From Eubacterium sp. (lineage in GTDB: Bacteria > Bacillota > Clostridia > Lachnospirales > Lachnospiraceae), in the NCBI GenBank assembly GCA_022764165.1, contig JALERM010000181.1, positions 52,752-116,751 of the forward strand: DNA of 64,000 nt, in the 5' to 3' direction. Shown here in pieces: positions 44,827 to 53,617 of this stretch (its first letter is position 1; each line of letters opens with the position of its first letter). Below the pieces are notes generated by a model. It was not told the origin of the DNA and ran no database searches. It saw only the letters and a program-made list of their open reading frames with translations. A program made the position numbers and the translations under genes.

Positions 44827-46014
44827 TCAGCCAATTGGCTCGTGGTTTCTGTATTTGGTAAGTACCTTCTGGATACGTTCTACCGGATTCAGCAGTTTGC
44901 TGATCGAATCATCGTGATTCAGGGTATCAATAATCAGTGCAATATATTTACTCATATCACAGTTGATATAGTAAGGCCGTTCAAGAAGTTCTGGTGTCTG
45001 ATAGATCAGGTTGGTGGTCAGGATACGGTCAAAAATACCTTTTTCATAAGCTTCATCAAACTTGGACAGACCGTTGGTGAAGAGTCCGAAGGTAGAGCAC
45101 ATGAAAATCTTGTGTGCTCCTCTTGCTTTCAAAAGCTGTGCTACTTCCAGCATACTGTCACCGGAAGAAATCATATCATCAATAATAATCATATCTTTTC
45201 CGCGGACATCAGCACCGAGGAATTCATGTTCAACGATAGGATTACGTCCATCAACGATGGTGGAATAATCCCTTCTCTTATAAAACATACCCATATCGAT
45301 ACCCAGGTTATTGGCAAGATAGATTGCTCTGCTCATACCGCCTTCATCCGGGCTGATGATCATCAGATGGTCTTTGTCAAGCTGAAGATCTTTTTCGTTC
45401 ATCAGAAGATTTTTGATGAACTGGTAAGCCGGCTGAACAGTTTCAAAGCCGTGGAGTGGAATGGCATTCTGAATACGCGGATCGTGAGCATCGAACGTAA
45501 TGATGTTTTCAACTCCCATATTGATCAGTTCCTGAAGCCCCAGTGCACAGTCCAGAGATTCTCTTCCTGTACGTCTGTGCTGGCGGCTTTCATAAAGGAA
45601 TGGCATAATAACGTTGATCCGACGTGCTTTTCCTGCAATGGCGGCAATGACACGTTTCAGGTTCTGAAAGTGGTCATCCGGGGACATATGGTTGGTCTGA
45701 CCGCAGAGGGAATAAGTAAGGCTGTAGTTGCAGACATCCACAAGAATGTAAATATCGTCACCGCGTACAGACTCTTTCAGGATACCCTTACCTTCGCCGG
45801 AACCAAATCTTGGAAGATCAGAACCAATCAGATAAGTATCCCGTTCATACCCATCAAATGCAATGATATTGTGGTGCTGGCTCTGACTGTCTTTTCTCCA
45901 TTCTACCAGATAACGGTCAACCTTTGCACCCAGCTCGGCACAGCTGTATGGAGAAATGATTCCCAGACGTCCGACAGGAAGTTTCTGTAAATCCTTCGTT
46001 TTTTTGTATGCCAT
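44827..46014 (-). CDS. prs: Ribose-phosphate pyrophosphokinase (long form)
   Basis: 395 residues, PRPP synthetase fold: two phosphoribosyltransferase-like halves with NVIMPFLYESRQHRRTGRES (flexible loop), FDAHDPRIQNAIP (metal and ATP site) and the PRPP motif DMIIIDDMISSGDSML. It makes PRPP for nucleotide, His, Trp and NAD synthesis. It is about 75 residues longer than the usual 315-residue enzyme. A Clostridia-specific long form is likely. It starts 1 nt after dnaC stops, so PRPP supply and replication-initiation genes share a transcript. Confidence 0.9.
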   Translation of the reverse strand: MAYKKTKDLQKLPVGRLGIISPYSCAELGAKVDRYLVEWRKDSQSQHHNIIAFDGYERDTYLIGSDLPRFGSGEGKGILKESVRGDDIYILVDVCNYSLTYSLCGQTNHMSPDDHFQNLKRVIAAIAGKARRINVIMPFLYESRQHRRTGRESLDCALGLQELINMGVENIITFDAHDPRIQNAIPLHGFETVQPAYQFIKNLLMNEKDLQLDKDHLMIISPDEGGMSRAIYLANNLGIDMGMFYKRRDYSTIVDGRNPIVEHEFLGADVRGKDMIIIDDMISSGDSMLEVAQLLKARGAHKIFMCSTFGLFTNGLSKFDEAYEKGIFDRILTTNLIYQTPELLERPYYINCDMSKYIALIIDTLNHDDSISKLLNPVERIQKVLTKYRNHEPIG

Positions 46015-46015
46015 T

Positions 46016-47005
46016 TTAATTTCCTCCTAAAATTTTTTTCTGAATACGTATATCTTTGCCTATTAGTTTTATCATGGTATAACTGCTGGAAACTCTGGAA
46101 AATACTCTTTCCGAATAAGTATCCATAAAATTGCCAAGTGTAAGATTGGTTGAAATAATCGTTGATTTCTTTCGCAAAATCCGCTCATTGATGCAGAGAA
46201 AAAACTGAGATGCCACAAAACTGTTGGTAAGTTCCGTGCCAAGGTCATCAATGATCAGAAGATCACAGTCCAGAATATAGTCATTCTCATCCTGAGATTC
46301 CTCTGTACCGGAAAATGTATTTTTGGCAAATGCGTCAAACAGATCGAAAGCAGAGTAGTAAATGACGCTGTGTGTGGAATCCAGCAATTCCCGGGCGATA
46401 CAGCAAGAAAGAAATGTCTTCCCCGTTCCGGTGTCGCCATAGAAAAAGAGATTTTCGAAAGAATGATCAAAGTTTCGCACAAAATCATGTGCTTTCTGCA
46501 GGGCAATCTGTGCAGTTCGGCGTGCAGAAAGCCCCGTGGATTGGTTTATCATATCTTCAGGGTAATAGTCAAGAGAAAAATTGCTAAAACTTGTTTTATA
46601 CAGTAATTCCCTGATATTTGACTGGGTATACAGCTGTTCACTGATCGCTTTTCGAAAACAAATACATTTTTTATTATCAACATAACCGGTATCCTGACAG
46701 ATTGGGCAGGCATACTGCATACGGAGATAATCGGCCGGATATCCGTGTGAGATCAGAAGGCGGGTGCGTTCCTGTGAAAGCTGCCGGATTCGTTGATTAA
46801 GGTTGAAATCCGGCCCTTCCGGCTCTCCCAGAAGAACCCGGGCTTTCTGGAGGCTGGCAGAAGCAATCTCCCGGTCAATCTGTGCAAGACGCGGAATCTT
46901 TTCATACGCCTCACGGATCCGTTCATCCTGATCATGTTTGTTGCGCAGCTGAAGTTTCTGGTAATAGCGCATAAGCGCATCGTACTGACTGTTTCGTAGT
47001 GCCAT
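46016..47005 (-). CDS. dnaC: DnaC/DnaI-type helicase-loader ATPase
   Basis: 329 residues. An N-terminal helical domain with a zinc-binding-like CPICQDTGYVDNKKCICF is followed by an AAA+ core: Walker A FYGDTGTGKTFLSCCIA, Walker B LLIIDDLGTE, sensor STNL and arginine finger region RVFSRVSSSY. It loads the replicative helicase with DnaD. AAGGAG 8 bases before ATG 47005. Middle gene of dnaD-dnaC-prs. Confidence 0.9.
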   Translation of the reverse strand: MALRNSQYDALMRYYQKLQLRNKHDQDERIREAYEKIPRLAQIDREIASASLQKARVLLGEPEGPDFNLNQRIRQLSQERTRLLISHGYPADYLRMQYACPICQDTGYVDNKKCICFRKAISEQLYTQSNIRELLYKTSFSNFSLDYYPEDMINQSTGLSARRTAQIALQKAHDFVRNFDHSFENLFFYGDTGTGKTFLSCCIARELLDSTHSVIYYSAFDLFDAFAKNTFSGTEESQDENDYILDCDLLIIDDLGTELTNSFVASQFFLCINERILRKKSTIISTNLTLGNFMDTYSERVFSRVSSSYTMIKLIGKDIRIQKKILGGN

Positions 47006-47053
47006 ATGGAAATTTCTCCTTATTTGCATCAGCAATCAACCCGCAAATGATGA

Positions 47054-48226
47054 TCAGGGCTGATTAAGCAGCTGGTTTTCCAGTTCATTATAGTTATAAT
47101 CCCTCTGAGAAAAATTATTAAAGCGATTGCCGGAGCCGGAAGATGGAGTCCGGGTATTCTGCCGTGATTTTTGCTGTTCACGGTCTGCCTGAAGCTGACG
47201 GTGCAGCGTGTCAAGTGCCTGAATATCAGTAAGATGACGAACCCCTTTGGACTTCCAGTCGGCCAGAATCTTATCAGCATAGCGGAAATTTGCCTTTCCT
47301 GTCTGGGCAACCGTTCTGGTACAGGCTTCCGTGAGAATATCCATGGTAAAACCGTAATCTTTCATCCAGTGGTTGATCATATTGATTTCGGAAGCTACCG
47401 GGTTGCGGTTGGAGATTCCGAATGCCTTCAAAATCGTAAAATAGTTCCGATGATAAGTGGTAGTTTCCTGTTTTGCTTTAGTAACCGAATCTATGCCCGC
47501 TTCATGCCAGTTGAATGCCACTTTTTTTATATAGTGGATATCTTTGCTTCCTTTGGAAACACAATATTCAATCAGATAATCAATCAAATCTACAGAAAAA
47601 TGAAGCTGGTCATAGATATAAAGAAATTCATCGGTTACGGTACGGGAAAGTGTAGTCCCCAGATACTGTTCAGCAATAAAAAGCATCTGACGGACCTCTT
47701 CTTCCTGTTGGAGTTCTTTGATACGGTCAGCACTGAGCTTTCCGGTTTCCGGCTGCTTCTGAACGGAATTTTCTGTAACTGCCGCTTCAGGATGCGGCTG
47801 TGGCATCGGTGATGTGCGCTGGTTTTCCTGTTTACTTTGAACTTTTGCAGAAGTTTTTCCAACAGAAGTTTTCCGGGTATTCTTCGCAGTAGAAACAGTT
47901 TCCGGAGCAATTGATGAAGCCGGTACGGCAGATGGCAGTACAGGTTCCAGAAAATCGATGGATGTTACCGTGTCTTTTCCGGCCAATGCCACCAACTGAC
48001 GAGATTCCCAGTAACGGAGTGTCCGGAGAATATCGGATTCGGTACAGCTGAAAACATCAGCCACAGCAGTAAGATCCAGATCCGTCTGGCCGCCGTTCAG
48101 GCAGCGGAGCAGATAAAGATAAATTTTAACAAATTCCCCATTGGCCTGGGGCATATAATAATCAATGAAAATATTGGAGATAATGGTGACTCCGATGGAG
48201 CTGCCATTATGTAGGGAAAGTTTCAT
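47054..48226 (-). CDS. dnaD: DnaD-domain primosome protein
   Basis: 390 residues: N-terminal winged-helix-like DDBH1 domain (SNIFIDYYMPQANGEFVKIY), a Ser/Thr/Pro/Gln-rich linker (about 110-165), two DDBH2/DnaB_2-type helical repeats (FLYIYDQLHFSVDLIDYLIE; NFRYADKILADWKSKGV carrying the YxxxI signature) and a flexible basic tail. Bacillota DnaD remodels DNA at origins and restart sites before helicase loading. First gene of the operon. Its upstream region holds the DnaA-box cluster. Confidence 0.88.
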   Translation of the reverse strand: MKLSLHNGSSIGVTIISNIFIDYYMPQANGEFVKIYLYLLRCLNGGQTDLDLTAVADVFSCTESDILRTLRYWESRQLVALAGKDTVTSIDFLEPVLPSAVPASSIAPETVSTAKNTRKTSVGKTSAKVQSKQENQRTSPMPQPHPEAAVTENSVQKQPETGKLSADRIKELQQEEEVRQMLFIAEQYLGTTLSRTVTDEFLYIYDQLHFSVDLIDYLIEYCVSKGSKDIHYIKKVAFNWHEAGIDSVTKAKQETTTYHRNYFTILKAFGISNRNPVASEINMINHWMKDYGFTMDILTEACTRTVAQTGKANFRYADKILADWKSKGVRHLTDIQALDTLHRQLQADREQQKSRQNTRTPSSGSGNRFNNFSQRDYNYNELENQLLNQP

Positions 48227-48276
48227 GGGAAATCACCTCAATCTGATATGTGTTTGCGGGCATTCGCCCGATATTC

Positions 48277-48285
48277 ATAAGTATA
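48277..48285 (-). promoter_or_regulatory. Candidate extended -10 promoter of dnaD-dnaC-prs
   Basis: On the minus strand TGT-TATACT (48288 to 48280), about 55 bp before dnaD. The expected -35 place (48303-48308) reads TTTGCT. The 5' leader forms a small CGGGC/GCCCG hairpin. Confidence 0.45.
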
Positions 48286-48342
48286 ACATACTTGAAGAAG
48301 AAAGCAAATAGAGGTTTTTTTGTGGAATTATCAACTATTTTT

Positions 48343-48578
48343 TGTGGACAATGTGGATAATGTGGAGAAGGTTTAGAAATGTCATTATTTGTAACCTGGC
48401 GTTGTCGATAAATCTCGTATTTAAAAGGTTTTTGATTATTTTACTGGTATTTTATGTTAACAAAGTTATACACACTGGAGTCCACAAATTTCTACAGAGA
48501 AAATGTGTATAAATCTGTGGATAATGTGGATAACTAGCGGGAAGCCTTGAAAAATAAGGTTCTGGGGGATGTGTATAA
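48343..48578. promoter_or_regulatory. Cluster of DnaA boxes upstream of dnaD
   Basis: TGTGGATAA (reverse of TTATCCACA) is exact at 48352-48360, 48516-48524 and 48525-48533. TTATACACA variants are at 48466-48474 (plus), 48504-48512 and 48570-48578 (minus). One-mismatch copies are at 48343-48351 and 48361-48369. An AT-rich stretch (48421-48470) lies between them. No gene occupies 48227-48682. It may be a DnaA-controlled promoter or a DnaA-titration site; oriC itself is less likely because dnaA, dnaN and rpmH are absent. Confidence 0.75.
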
Positions 48579-48611
48579 AAAAATTTATTTGATTTGTCAC
48601 TGATGTTTTAA

Positions 48612-48662
48612 GGCATAAGAAAACCACCCCGGAACTTTGGCGAGCGAAAGGGTGGCATTCTT
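48612..48662 (-). terminator. Terminator of the Uma2 gene
   Basis: On the minus strand CATAAGAATGCCACCC pairs with GGGTGG-TTTTCTTATG around a GC-rich loop; the U-rich side follows the stem. Confidence 0.6.
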
Positions 48663-48682
48663 ATGTAATCTTTTTCATTGGT

Positions 48683-49225
48683 CTAAAAATTTAGTTCGCC
48701 GAAGTCAATCACAAAATCCGGATAGATACCTGATTGTACAGAGTCAGAGAATGAATATTCCAGAGTATCCTCAGATTCAAAGTTATATACCATGGTACGG
48801 CTTTTATCAGGATCCACAATCCAGTATTCCCGGACACCTGCAGTTCTGTACTTGAACAGCTTTGTAAAGTAATCTGTTCGCCTGCTGCCGGGTGAGACAA
48901 TTTCTATGATCCAGTCTGGAGCACCAACACAACCCTTATCGTTCAGCTTGTTCTGGTCGCAAATAACGCTTATATCCGGCTCGACATAGTTTTTATCGTT
49001 TTCATTCAGAAACACGGCAAATGGGGCTATATACGTCTTACATGAGCCGCCTTTTGAATCAATATAGTCTGCAATTTTCCGGGACAAGGCAAATGTTATG
49101 TCTTGGTGCTTTCTACTTGGCGGTGCCATGAAATAGATTTGTCCGTCAATCAGTTCTGCCCTGGTGCCTTCTGGAAGAGCGTAAATATCTTCTATGGTGT
49201 AAATACTTTCCTGTGGTAATGGCAT
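48683..49225 (-). CDS. Uma2-family (DUF820) putative nuclease
   Basis: 180 residues, restriction-endonuclease-like fold: PEGTRAELIDGQIYFMAPPS (family N-terminal motif), VEPDISVICD (acidic catalytic position) and PDWIIEIVSPGSRRTDYFTK (ExxSP core). Uma2 proteins are abundant in cyanobacteria and occur in Clostridia; function unproven. AAAGGATG precedes ATG 49225; an upstream ATG at 49243 would include that site. It lies 45 bp downstream of a ribbon-helix-helix gene on the same strand. Confidence 0.85.
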   Translation of the reverse strand: MPLPQESIYTIEDIYALPEGTRAELIDGQIYFMAPPSRKHQDITFALSRKIADYIDSKGGSCKTYIAPFAVFLNENDKNYVEPDISVICDQNKLNDKGCVGAPDWIIEIVSPGSRRTDYFTKLFKYRTAGVREYWIVDPDKSRTMVYNFESEDTLEYSFSDSVQSGIYPDFVIDFGELNF

Positions 49226-49270
49226 AATCACACATCCTTTCATAGATAGTATAGATTGTCATAGCAGCAG

Positions 49271-49480
49271 TTATTCAGATTTGTGGTTGTCTCGTTCTAT
49301 TGTCTCTTTTACAGAACGTAGTATGAAACCATTAACGCTTTCACCGGTGTTTTTAACATGGTTTTTTAATAAATCTTTTTCACCTTTAGGAAACGTAACA
49401 TTAATGCGATCATAATTGTTTTTGACATATTTGTTTACTGCTTTTTGTTGAGCTTTGCTTACTTTTGGTTCTTCATTCAT
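49271..49480 (-). CDS. Small ribbon-helix-helix (Arc/CopG-like) protein
   Basis: 69 residues with the RHH pattern: strand RINVTFPKGEKD, helix LLKNHVKNTGES, then VNGFILRSVKETIER. Such proteins are DNA-binding dimers, often antitoxins. Same strand and just upstream of the Uma2 nuclease gene, so it may control it. The pair as a toxin-antitoxin system is only a possibility. Confidence 0.75.
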   Translation of the reverse strand: MNEEPKVSKAQQKAVNKYVKNNYDRINVTFPKGEKDLLKNHVKNTGESVNGFILRSVKETIERDNHKSE

Positions 49481-49604
49481 AAAATTACTTCCTTGTTCTG
49501 CAAGGTGATATTCATAAAAATAGATCCACTTCTTCTATTATGGCTTAATTATACAATAAAAATCTATTGATGTAAATATATTGGCATATAATAATATGCA
49601 GAAA

Positions 49605-49641
49605 AAACTCCTCCGTATGCTTACAACATACGGAGGAGTTT
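49605..49641 (-). terminator. Terminator of the ECF S gene
   Basis: 15-bp perfect stem, AAACTCCTCCGTATG (49605-49619) with 49627-49641; on the minus strand it ends in TTTTTT. Confidence 0.9.
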
Positions 49642-49656
49642 CAGGATGTACCTGAT

Positions 49657-50183
49657 TTACTGATGAGAAACCATGCTCATTTGCTTGATATCCGGTACTG
49701 CAATCAGGATTGGATACAATACCAGGGAGATAATTAATCCTCCTACACCCTGGATCAGGTTCGCAGGAATACTTGCTGCTGCAGCAGCACCGTACATGAA
49801 AAACTCACAGATAAAATATCCGCCGGCTACCAGTACGATGTCGGTGATACCGCCCAGTACCACGCAGATATAACGGCCTTTCTTAGTTTTCCGAATCTCT
49901 GATAGATAATACCGGAGATCAGGGCAATCAGACCTTTGATAATAAGTGTGATTGGCACATAGATAAAGTATCCTCCCAGAAGGTCAGCCATAGCGGAACC
50001 GATACCTCCAGCCAGGAAGCCATATACCGGTCCAAGGATGATTCCGGAAAGAATGACAACGGCATCACCGGGGTGAATATATCCGTTTGTTCCCGGAGTG
50101 GGAATCCGGATCGACATGGTGGCTACACAGGCCAGAGCAGCAAACAGAGCTGTCATTACCAGTTTTTTTACATTCAGTTTCAT
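49657..50183 (-). pseudogene. Frameshifted ECF transporter S component
   Basis: The N-terminal 98 residues (GYIHPGDAVVILSGIILGPV, DLLGGYFIYVPITLIIKGLI) read from ATG 50183, then go off frame at about 49888. The other frame carries on with KKGRYICVVLGGITDIVLVA and the final helices to 49657. A single missing A in the GGAAAACT run on the minus strand restores one 175-residue S component. All else is intact, so this is a recent mutation, a phase-variable homopolymer or a sequencing error. A vitamin-type substrate is likely; identity unknown. Confidence 0.8.
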
Positions 50184-50276
50184 ATTCTTACCTACTATCT
50201 ATTTTCTTATCCCATACCATACAGGAAAAATGGAATGAAAGAAATAGCCAGTTGAGATAAAAATGACCATACCAGT

Positions 50277-51635
50277 TTATGGGGTTGTTTGTTTCATTTC
50301 GTTCAGTGTTTCAATACCCAGCGGAAGAGCCAGAATAAAGGAGGCAACATCAGCCACCGGCTGACTGAGCTGAATGCCGAAAAGTCCGAAAATAAGCGGC
50401 AGTATCAGAATCGCCGGAATAAAGAACAGTCCCTGTCTGGACATTGCCAGTAGGCTGGCCTTGAACGTTTTTCCGATAGTCTGGAGCATCATATTATTCA
50501 GAATAATCCAGCTCTGCAGCGGAAGAGTGATACACTGCAGACGAAGTGCCAGAGTACCGATTCGGATAACATCGGCATCGTCTTTACGGAAAACTGTAAT
50601 CAAAGGTTCTGCAAACACAAGTCCAGCCACAGCAAGAATACTCAGAATGACCACTGCAATCTTCATGCTGAACCAGAATGCTTCCCGCACCCGCTCATAT
50701 TTTTTCGCCCCATAATTAAAGCCACAGACAGGCTGAAATCCCTGTCCGAAACCAATCAATGCGGAAGCCGCAAAGAAACTGATTCTTGATACAATGGACA
50801 TGGCGGCGATGGCTGCATCCATATATGGCCGTGCGGCCAGATTTAACGCAATAACAGAAATACTGCCCAGTCCCTGGCGGAAAAGTGAGGGAAGCCCTCC
50901 TCCGGCGATAGTTGCCAGGCGTTCTCCGGATATACGAAAACAGGAAAGTTTGATACGGATATTTCCTCCGCGGCGAGTTCCCATCAGGAGCAGGCAAAAA
51001 CTGACAAACTGACTGAAAATCGTTGCGATGGCAGCTCCCGATATTCCCAGATCAAAGACAAAGATCAGAACAGGATCCAGGATCATATTCAGAATTCCTC
51101 CGGTGCCGATGCCGATCATGGCGAAAAATGCACTTCCCTGAAAACGAAGTTGGTTGTTCAGAACGAGAGAGGCTGTCATCCACGGGGCACCCAGAAGAAT
51201 AATGCGCAGATATGCCTTTACATATGCTATACTGGTAGGTGTTGCCCCCAGCAGATTGGCCAGTGGATTAATGAAAATTAATCCCAGGCAGGTGATGCAC
51301 AGACCGGTCAGGAGTGCCAGGAAAAATCCGGCAGAAGCCAGAAAAGAGGCCTCCTGGGTATCCTGTTCCCCCAGCTTTCGTGACATGGAATTTCCGGAAC
51401 CGTGACCGAAGAAAAACCCCAGTGCCTGTATGATGGACATTAGCGGAAATACAATTCCCACTGCGGCAGTGGCACTGGTACCGATCTGTCCCACAAAAAA
51501 CGTGTCTGCCATGTTATAGATAGAAGTGATCAACATACTGATAATGGTAGGAATGGCAAGCTTCCCCACAAGACCGGGAATTGGATCTTCGGTCATCATA
51601 CGGAACTTTTCTTCCTGTGTCTGAATAGTTTTCAT
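50277..51635 (-). CDS. MATE-family efflux transporter
   Basis: 452 residues, twelve TM segments, cation-coupled multidrug/toxin exporter. Family features: PIPGLVGKLAIPTIISMLI, YNMADTFFVGQIGTSATAAVGI, GFGQGFQPVCGFNYGAKKYE. AGGAGG upstream of ATG 51635; the longer in-frame start at 51683 would include the RBS. Related Clostridia proteins are annotated as multidrug efflux. Substrate unknown. Confidence 0.92.
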   Translation of the reverse strand: MKTIQTQEEKFRMMTEDPIPGLVGKLAIPTIISMLITSIYNMADTFFVGQIGTSATAAVGIVFPLMSIIQALGFFFGHGSGNSMSRKLGEQDTQEASFLASAGFFLALLTGLCITCLGLIFINPLANLLGATPTSIAYVKAYLRIILLGAPWMTASLVLNNQLRFQGSAFFAMIGIGTGGILNMILDPVLIFVFDLGISGAAIATIFSQFVSFCLLLMGTRRGGNIRIKLSCFRISGERLATIAGGGLPSLFRQGLGSISVIALNLAARPYMDAAIAAMSIVSRISFFAASALIGFGQGFQPVCGFNYGAKKYERVREAFWFSMKIAVVILSILAVAGLVFAEPLITVFRKDDADVIRIGTLALRLQCITLPLQSWIILNNMMLQTIGKTFKASLLAMSRQGLFFIPAILILPLIFGLFGIQLSQPVADVASFILALPLGIETLNEMKQTTP

Positions 51636-51716
51636 GTGAATGCCTCCTAATTTAAGTGCAATATTAATACAACTATACGACAAAAAATCATTTTCAGCAA
51701 GAAGTCAAAAAAAATA

Positions 51717-51745
51717 CCCCGGGGATTTTTACAAAATCCCCGGGG
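51717..51745 (-). terminator. Terminator of the SRP RNA gene
   Basis: CCCCGGGGATTTT pairs with AAAATCCCCGGGG; on the minus strand it is followed by TATTTTTTTT. It shares CCCCGGGGATTTTTAC with the palindrome at 10281-10337. Confidence 0.85.
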
Positions 51746-51763
51746 AAATTTATACAATTTTTA

Positions 51764-52026
51764 ATGCGCACCGCACCTCGAACTTCCCTCCCAGACGTTA
51801 CTCCTACAGTTAACTCGGCCCAGGCACCCTTACGGCACACAGGTGGTTCTGCTTAGTGCTGCTCCATTCCTGACCTGACACGGTTCACAGAGTCCTGTTG
51901 CGTAAGACCCAAACGTCAACGCCACTTATAGAAGGCAGCTCCACAAGAAAAAGCCCTCAGATTGGTATCACCCCTGCTGTAGCGGATTGCAGGTACAGGG
52001 CACCGCTATCTCCCCGGCTGCGCAAA
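51764..52026 (-). ncRNA. ffs: Signal recognition particle RNA, large bacterial form
   Basis: About 263 nt. The minus strand carries the conserved domain IV apical sequence GTGTCAGGTCAGGAATGGAG followed by CAGCACTAAG (Ffh-binding loop). Upstream is the Alu-domain half found in Bacillota, and the ends close with TGCGCA (52019-52024 and 51765-51770). A consensus promoter lies just upstream and a terminator downstream. Confidence 0.95.
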
Positions 52027-52030
52027 GTCA

Positions 52031-52059
52031 AGTATACCTGCTTTTCTGGCATTTGTCAA
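52031..52059 (-). promoter_or_regulatory. Promoter of ffs
   Basis: On the minus strand TTGACA (52059-52054), 17-bp spacer, TATACT (52036-52031), 5-7 bases before the RNA 5' end. Full-strength consensus, as expected for a stable RNA. Confidence 0.9.
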
Positions 52060-52099
52060 TTAAAAATTCAGATGATAGTATATATTGGGGGGGTATCTG

Positions 52100-52243
52100 G
52101 TTACAGTTCAGCCGACCACTATCCAGCGAGGTGTTGACTTGCATTTGCAAGTCAATCCCGAGACATACGGGTGCCAGGATGCATTTCATGCATCCTGTGT
52201 GCATGCTTTTGTTGCTATGAAGCCTGAAGGGCTGAATAGTAAC
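52100..52243. repeat. 144-bp element with GTTAC..TTCAGCC terminal inverted repeats
   Basis: GTTACAGTTCAGCC (52100-52113) and GGCTGAATAGTAAC (52230-52243) are inverted repeats (12 of 14). Inside are two perfect 9-bp hairpins: 52134-52155 (TTGACTTGC stem) and 52176-52196 (AGGATGCAT stem). The left terminus GTTACAGTTCAGCC recurs at 63639-63652. Probably a non-autonomous mobile element. Confidence 0.65.
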
Positions 52244-52282
52244 GTTATCTGACAGAAATTTTACTTTTGTTATTATATGCCG

Positions 52283-53617
52283 TCAATAAGTTGTAAAATT
52301 TTCTTTTTTAGCTTTTAAAGTAATAATGGTATGAAATGTTGTTGTCTCCTTTTCATAATACATTTTTATGCTGCCTTGATAATTTTTTACAATTCTTTGA
52401 ATGCTTTTTAAACCATATCCATGTCGATGCTGGTTTTCTTTTTGGGTGGGTAAACGTGAAGTAACCTTATCAAAGGGATCTTGCCGACATGTATTGGTCA
52501 TTGTAATTATTGTGTAAGGAATATTTACCTTTTGAGAAACATTGAGTTCTATAAAGGGATCAGCTGTTTTTTCAGATGCTTCTACAGCATTGTCTAACAG
52601 ATTGCAAAACAGTGCAGTTAAATCATTGGAAAGCATAAAGTCAACTGTACTATGACGAACATCTGCCAGAAAATCGATATGCTTATCAGAACACAGTTTT
52701 TTATATTGTCCCAAAATAGAATTTAATATTTTGTGTTCACATAAATTGTGATTGTTCTGCAGGCTTGACGAATGAATCAAGTGATCAATGTATGCGGCAA
52801 TTCTGTCGAAATCTTTATTTTCATTAAGTATAGCAATCGATTGTAAATGCTTTTTTATGTCATGAATGAGAATTTTTTGATTCTCAGTTTGCTGCAATAA
52901 CATTTTATAATATTCGATTGAATCGTTTTCTTTTTGTAACAATAATTCCAATTCAGTACGTTCCTTATTTTCCTTTTGAATATAATAGTGTAATGAAAAA
53001 ATAAATATATTAAGCCCAAGCATTAAGAAGGAACTGATGCACAGCATCCAGTCTATGGATAATAGGAAAGGTGTCTGTGTACTGACGGAAGTTATTGTCA
53101 TAAGTACAAATAGTGTGGTTAACGGTATTAGTGACAGAAGCAGTGTTGATTTATTGTATGAGTTACAATTCTCTTTATCATTTCGAAACAAATGAGAAAG
53201 CAAGTATAGTATTAAAAAGTAAATGAATTTACTGAACACAGCAAGTAATATCACATTAAGAGCATATCCTGTAGCTGCATAAAAATCAGCTGTGTAGTGA
53301 GAAATCATGTTAAAGATAATTAGTTCACTGGCTGACATTGCGGTTGTTGATATTGCAGCATGAAAAAGTACCAATTGTATATTAGCATAGTACATCATAA
53401 ATATGAAGAGGAAATTTATTAAAAAGAAGGTAGCTGCATTTAAGAAGTAACTATCAAGAAATGAAATGGCATAATTTATACCATACAAAAATAAAAGAAA
53501 GGGAAGCTCAATAAGTTTATTATATTTTGCATTGAAAAGTGTAGAGGTATATTGTAAAAGAATAAAAGCCTCAATAATATATATTATAAAATAGCACAAG
53601 TTTATTTCGAAAGACAT
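52283..53617 (-). CDS. AgrC-like GHKL sensor histidine kinase
   Basis: 444 residues. The N-terminal half has six or so TM segments and receives the peptide signal in AgrC-type receptors. The cytoplasmic half has a coiled helix with phosphoacceptor His in ILIHDIKKHLQSIAIL and a GHKL ATPase (LFCNLLDNAVEASEKT, HRHGYGLKSIQRIVKNYQG). It overlaps the LytTR regulator gene by 1 nt on the same strand. It should be the receptor for the peptide encoded at 55087. Confidence 0.88.
   Translation of the reverse strand: MSFEINLCYFIIYIIEAFILLQYTSTLFNAKYNKLIELPFLLFLYGINYAISFLDSYFLNAATFFLINFLFIFMMYYANIQLVLFHAAISTTAMSASELIIFNMISHYTADFYAATGYALNVILLAVFSKFIYFLILYLLSHLFRNDKENCNSYNKSTLLLSLIPLTTLFVLMTITSVSTQTPFLLSIDWMLCISSFLMLGLNIFIFSLHYYIQKENKERTELELLLQKENDSIEYYKMLLQQTENQKILIHDIKKHLQSIAILNENKDFDRIAAYIDHLIHSSSLQNNHNLCEHKILNSILGQYKKLCSDKHIDFLADVRHSTVDFMLSNDLTALFCNLLDNAVEASEKTADPFIELNVSQKVNIPYTIITMTNTCRQDPFDKVTSRLPTQKENQHRHGYGLKSIQRIVKNYQGSIKMYYEKETTTFHTIITLKAKKENFTTY

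Noticed and set aside
44683..45990. 435-codon open frame on the plus strand
   Set aside because: Antisense of prs; no family resemblance.
48227..48682. Chromosomal origin oriC
   Set aside because: The DnaA boxes are suggestive but dnaA, dnaN, rpmH and recF are not nearby, so I call only a DnaA-box cluster.
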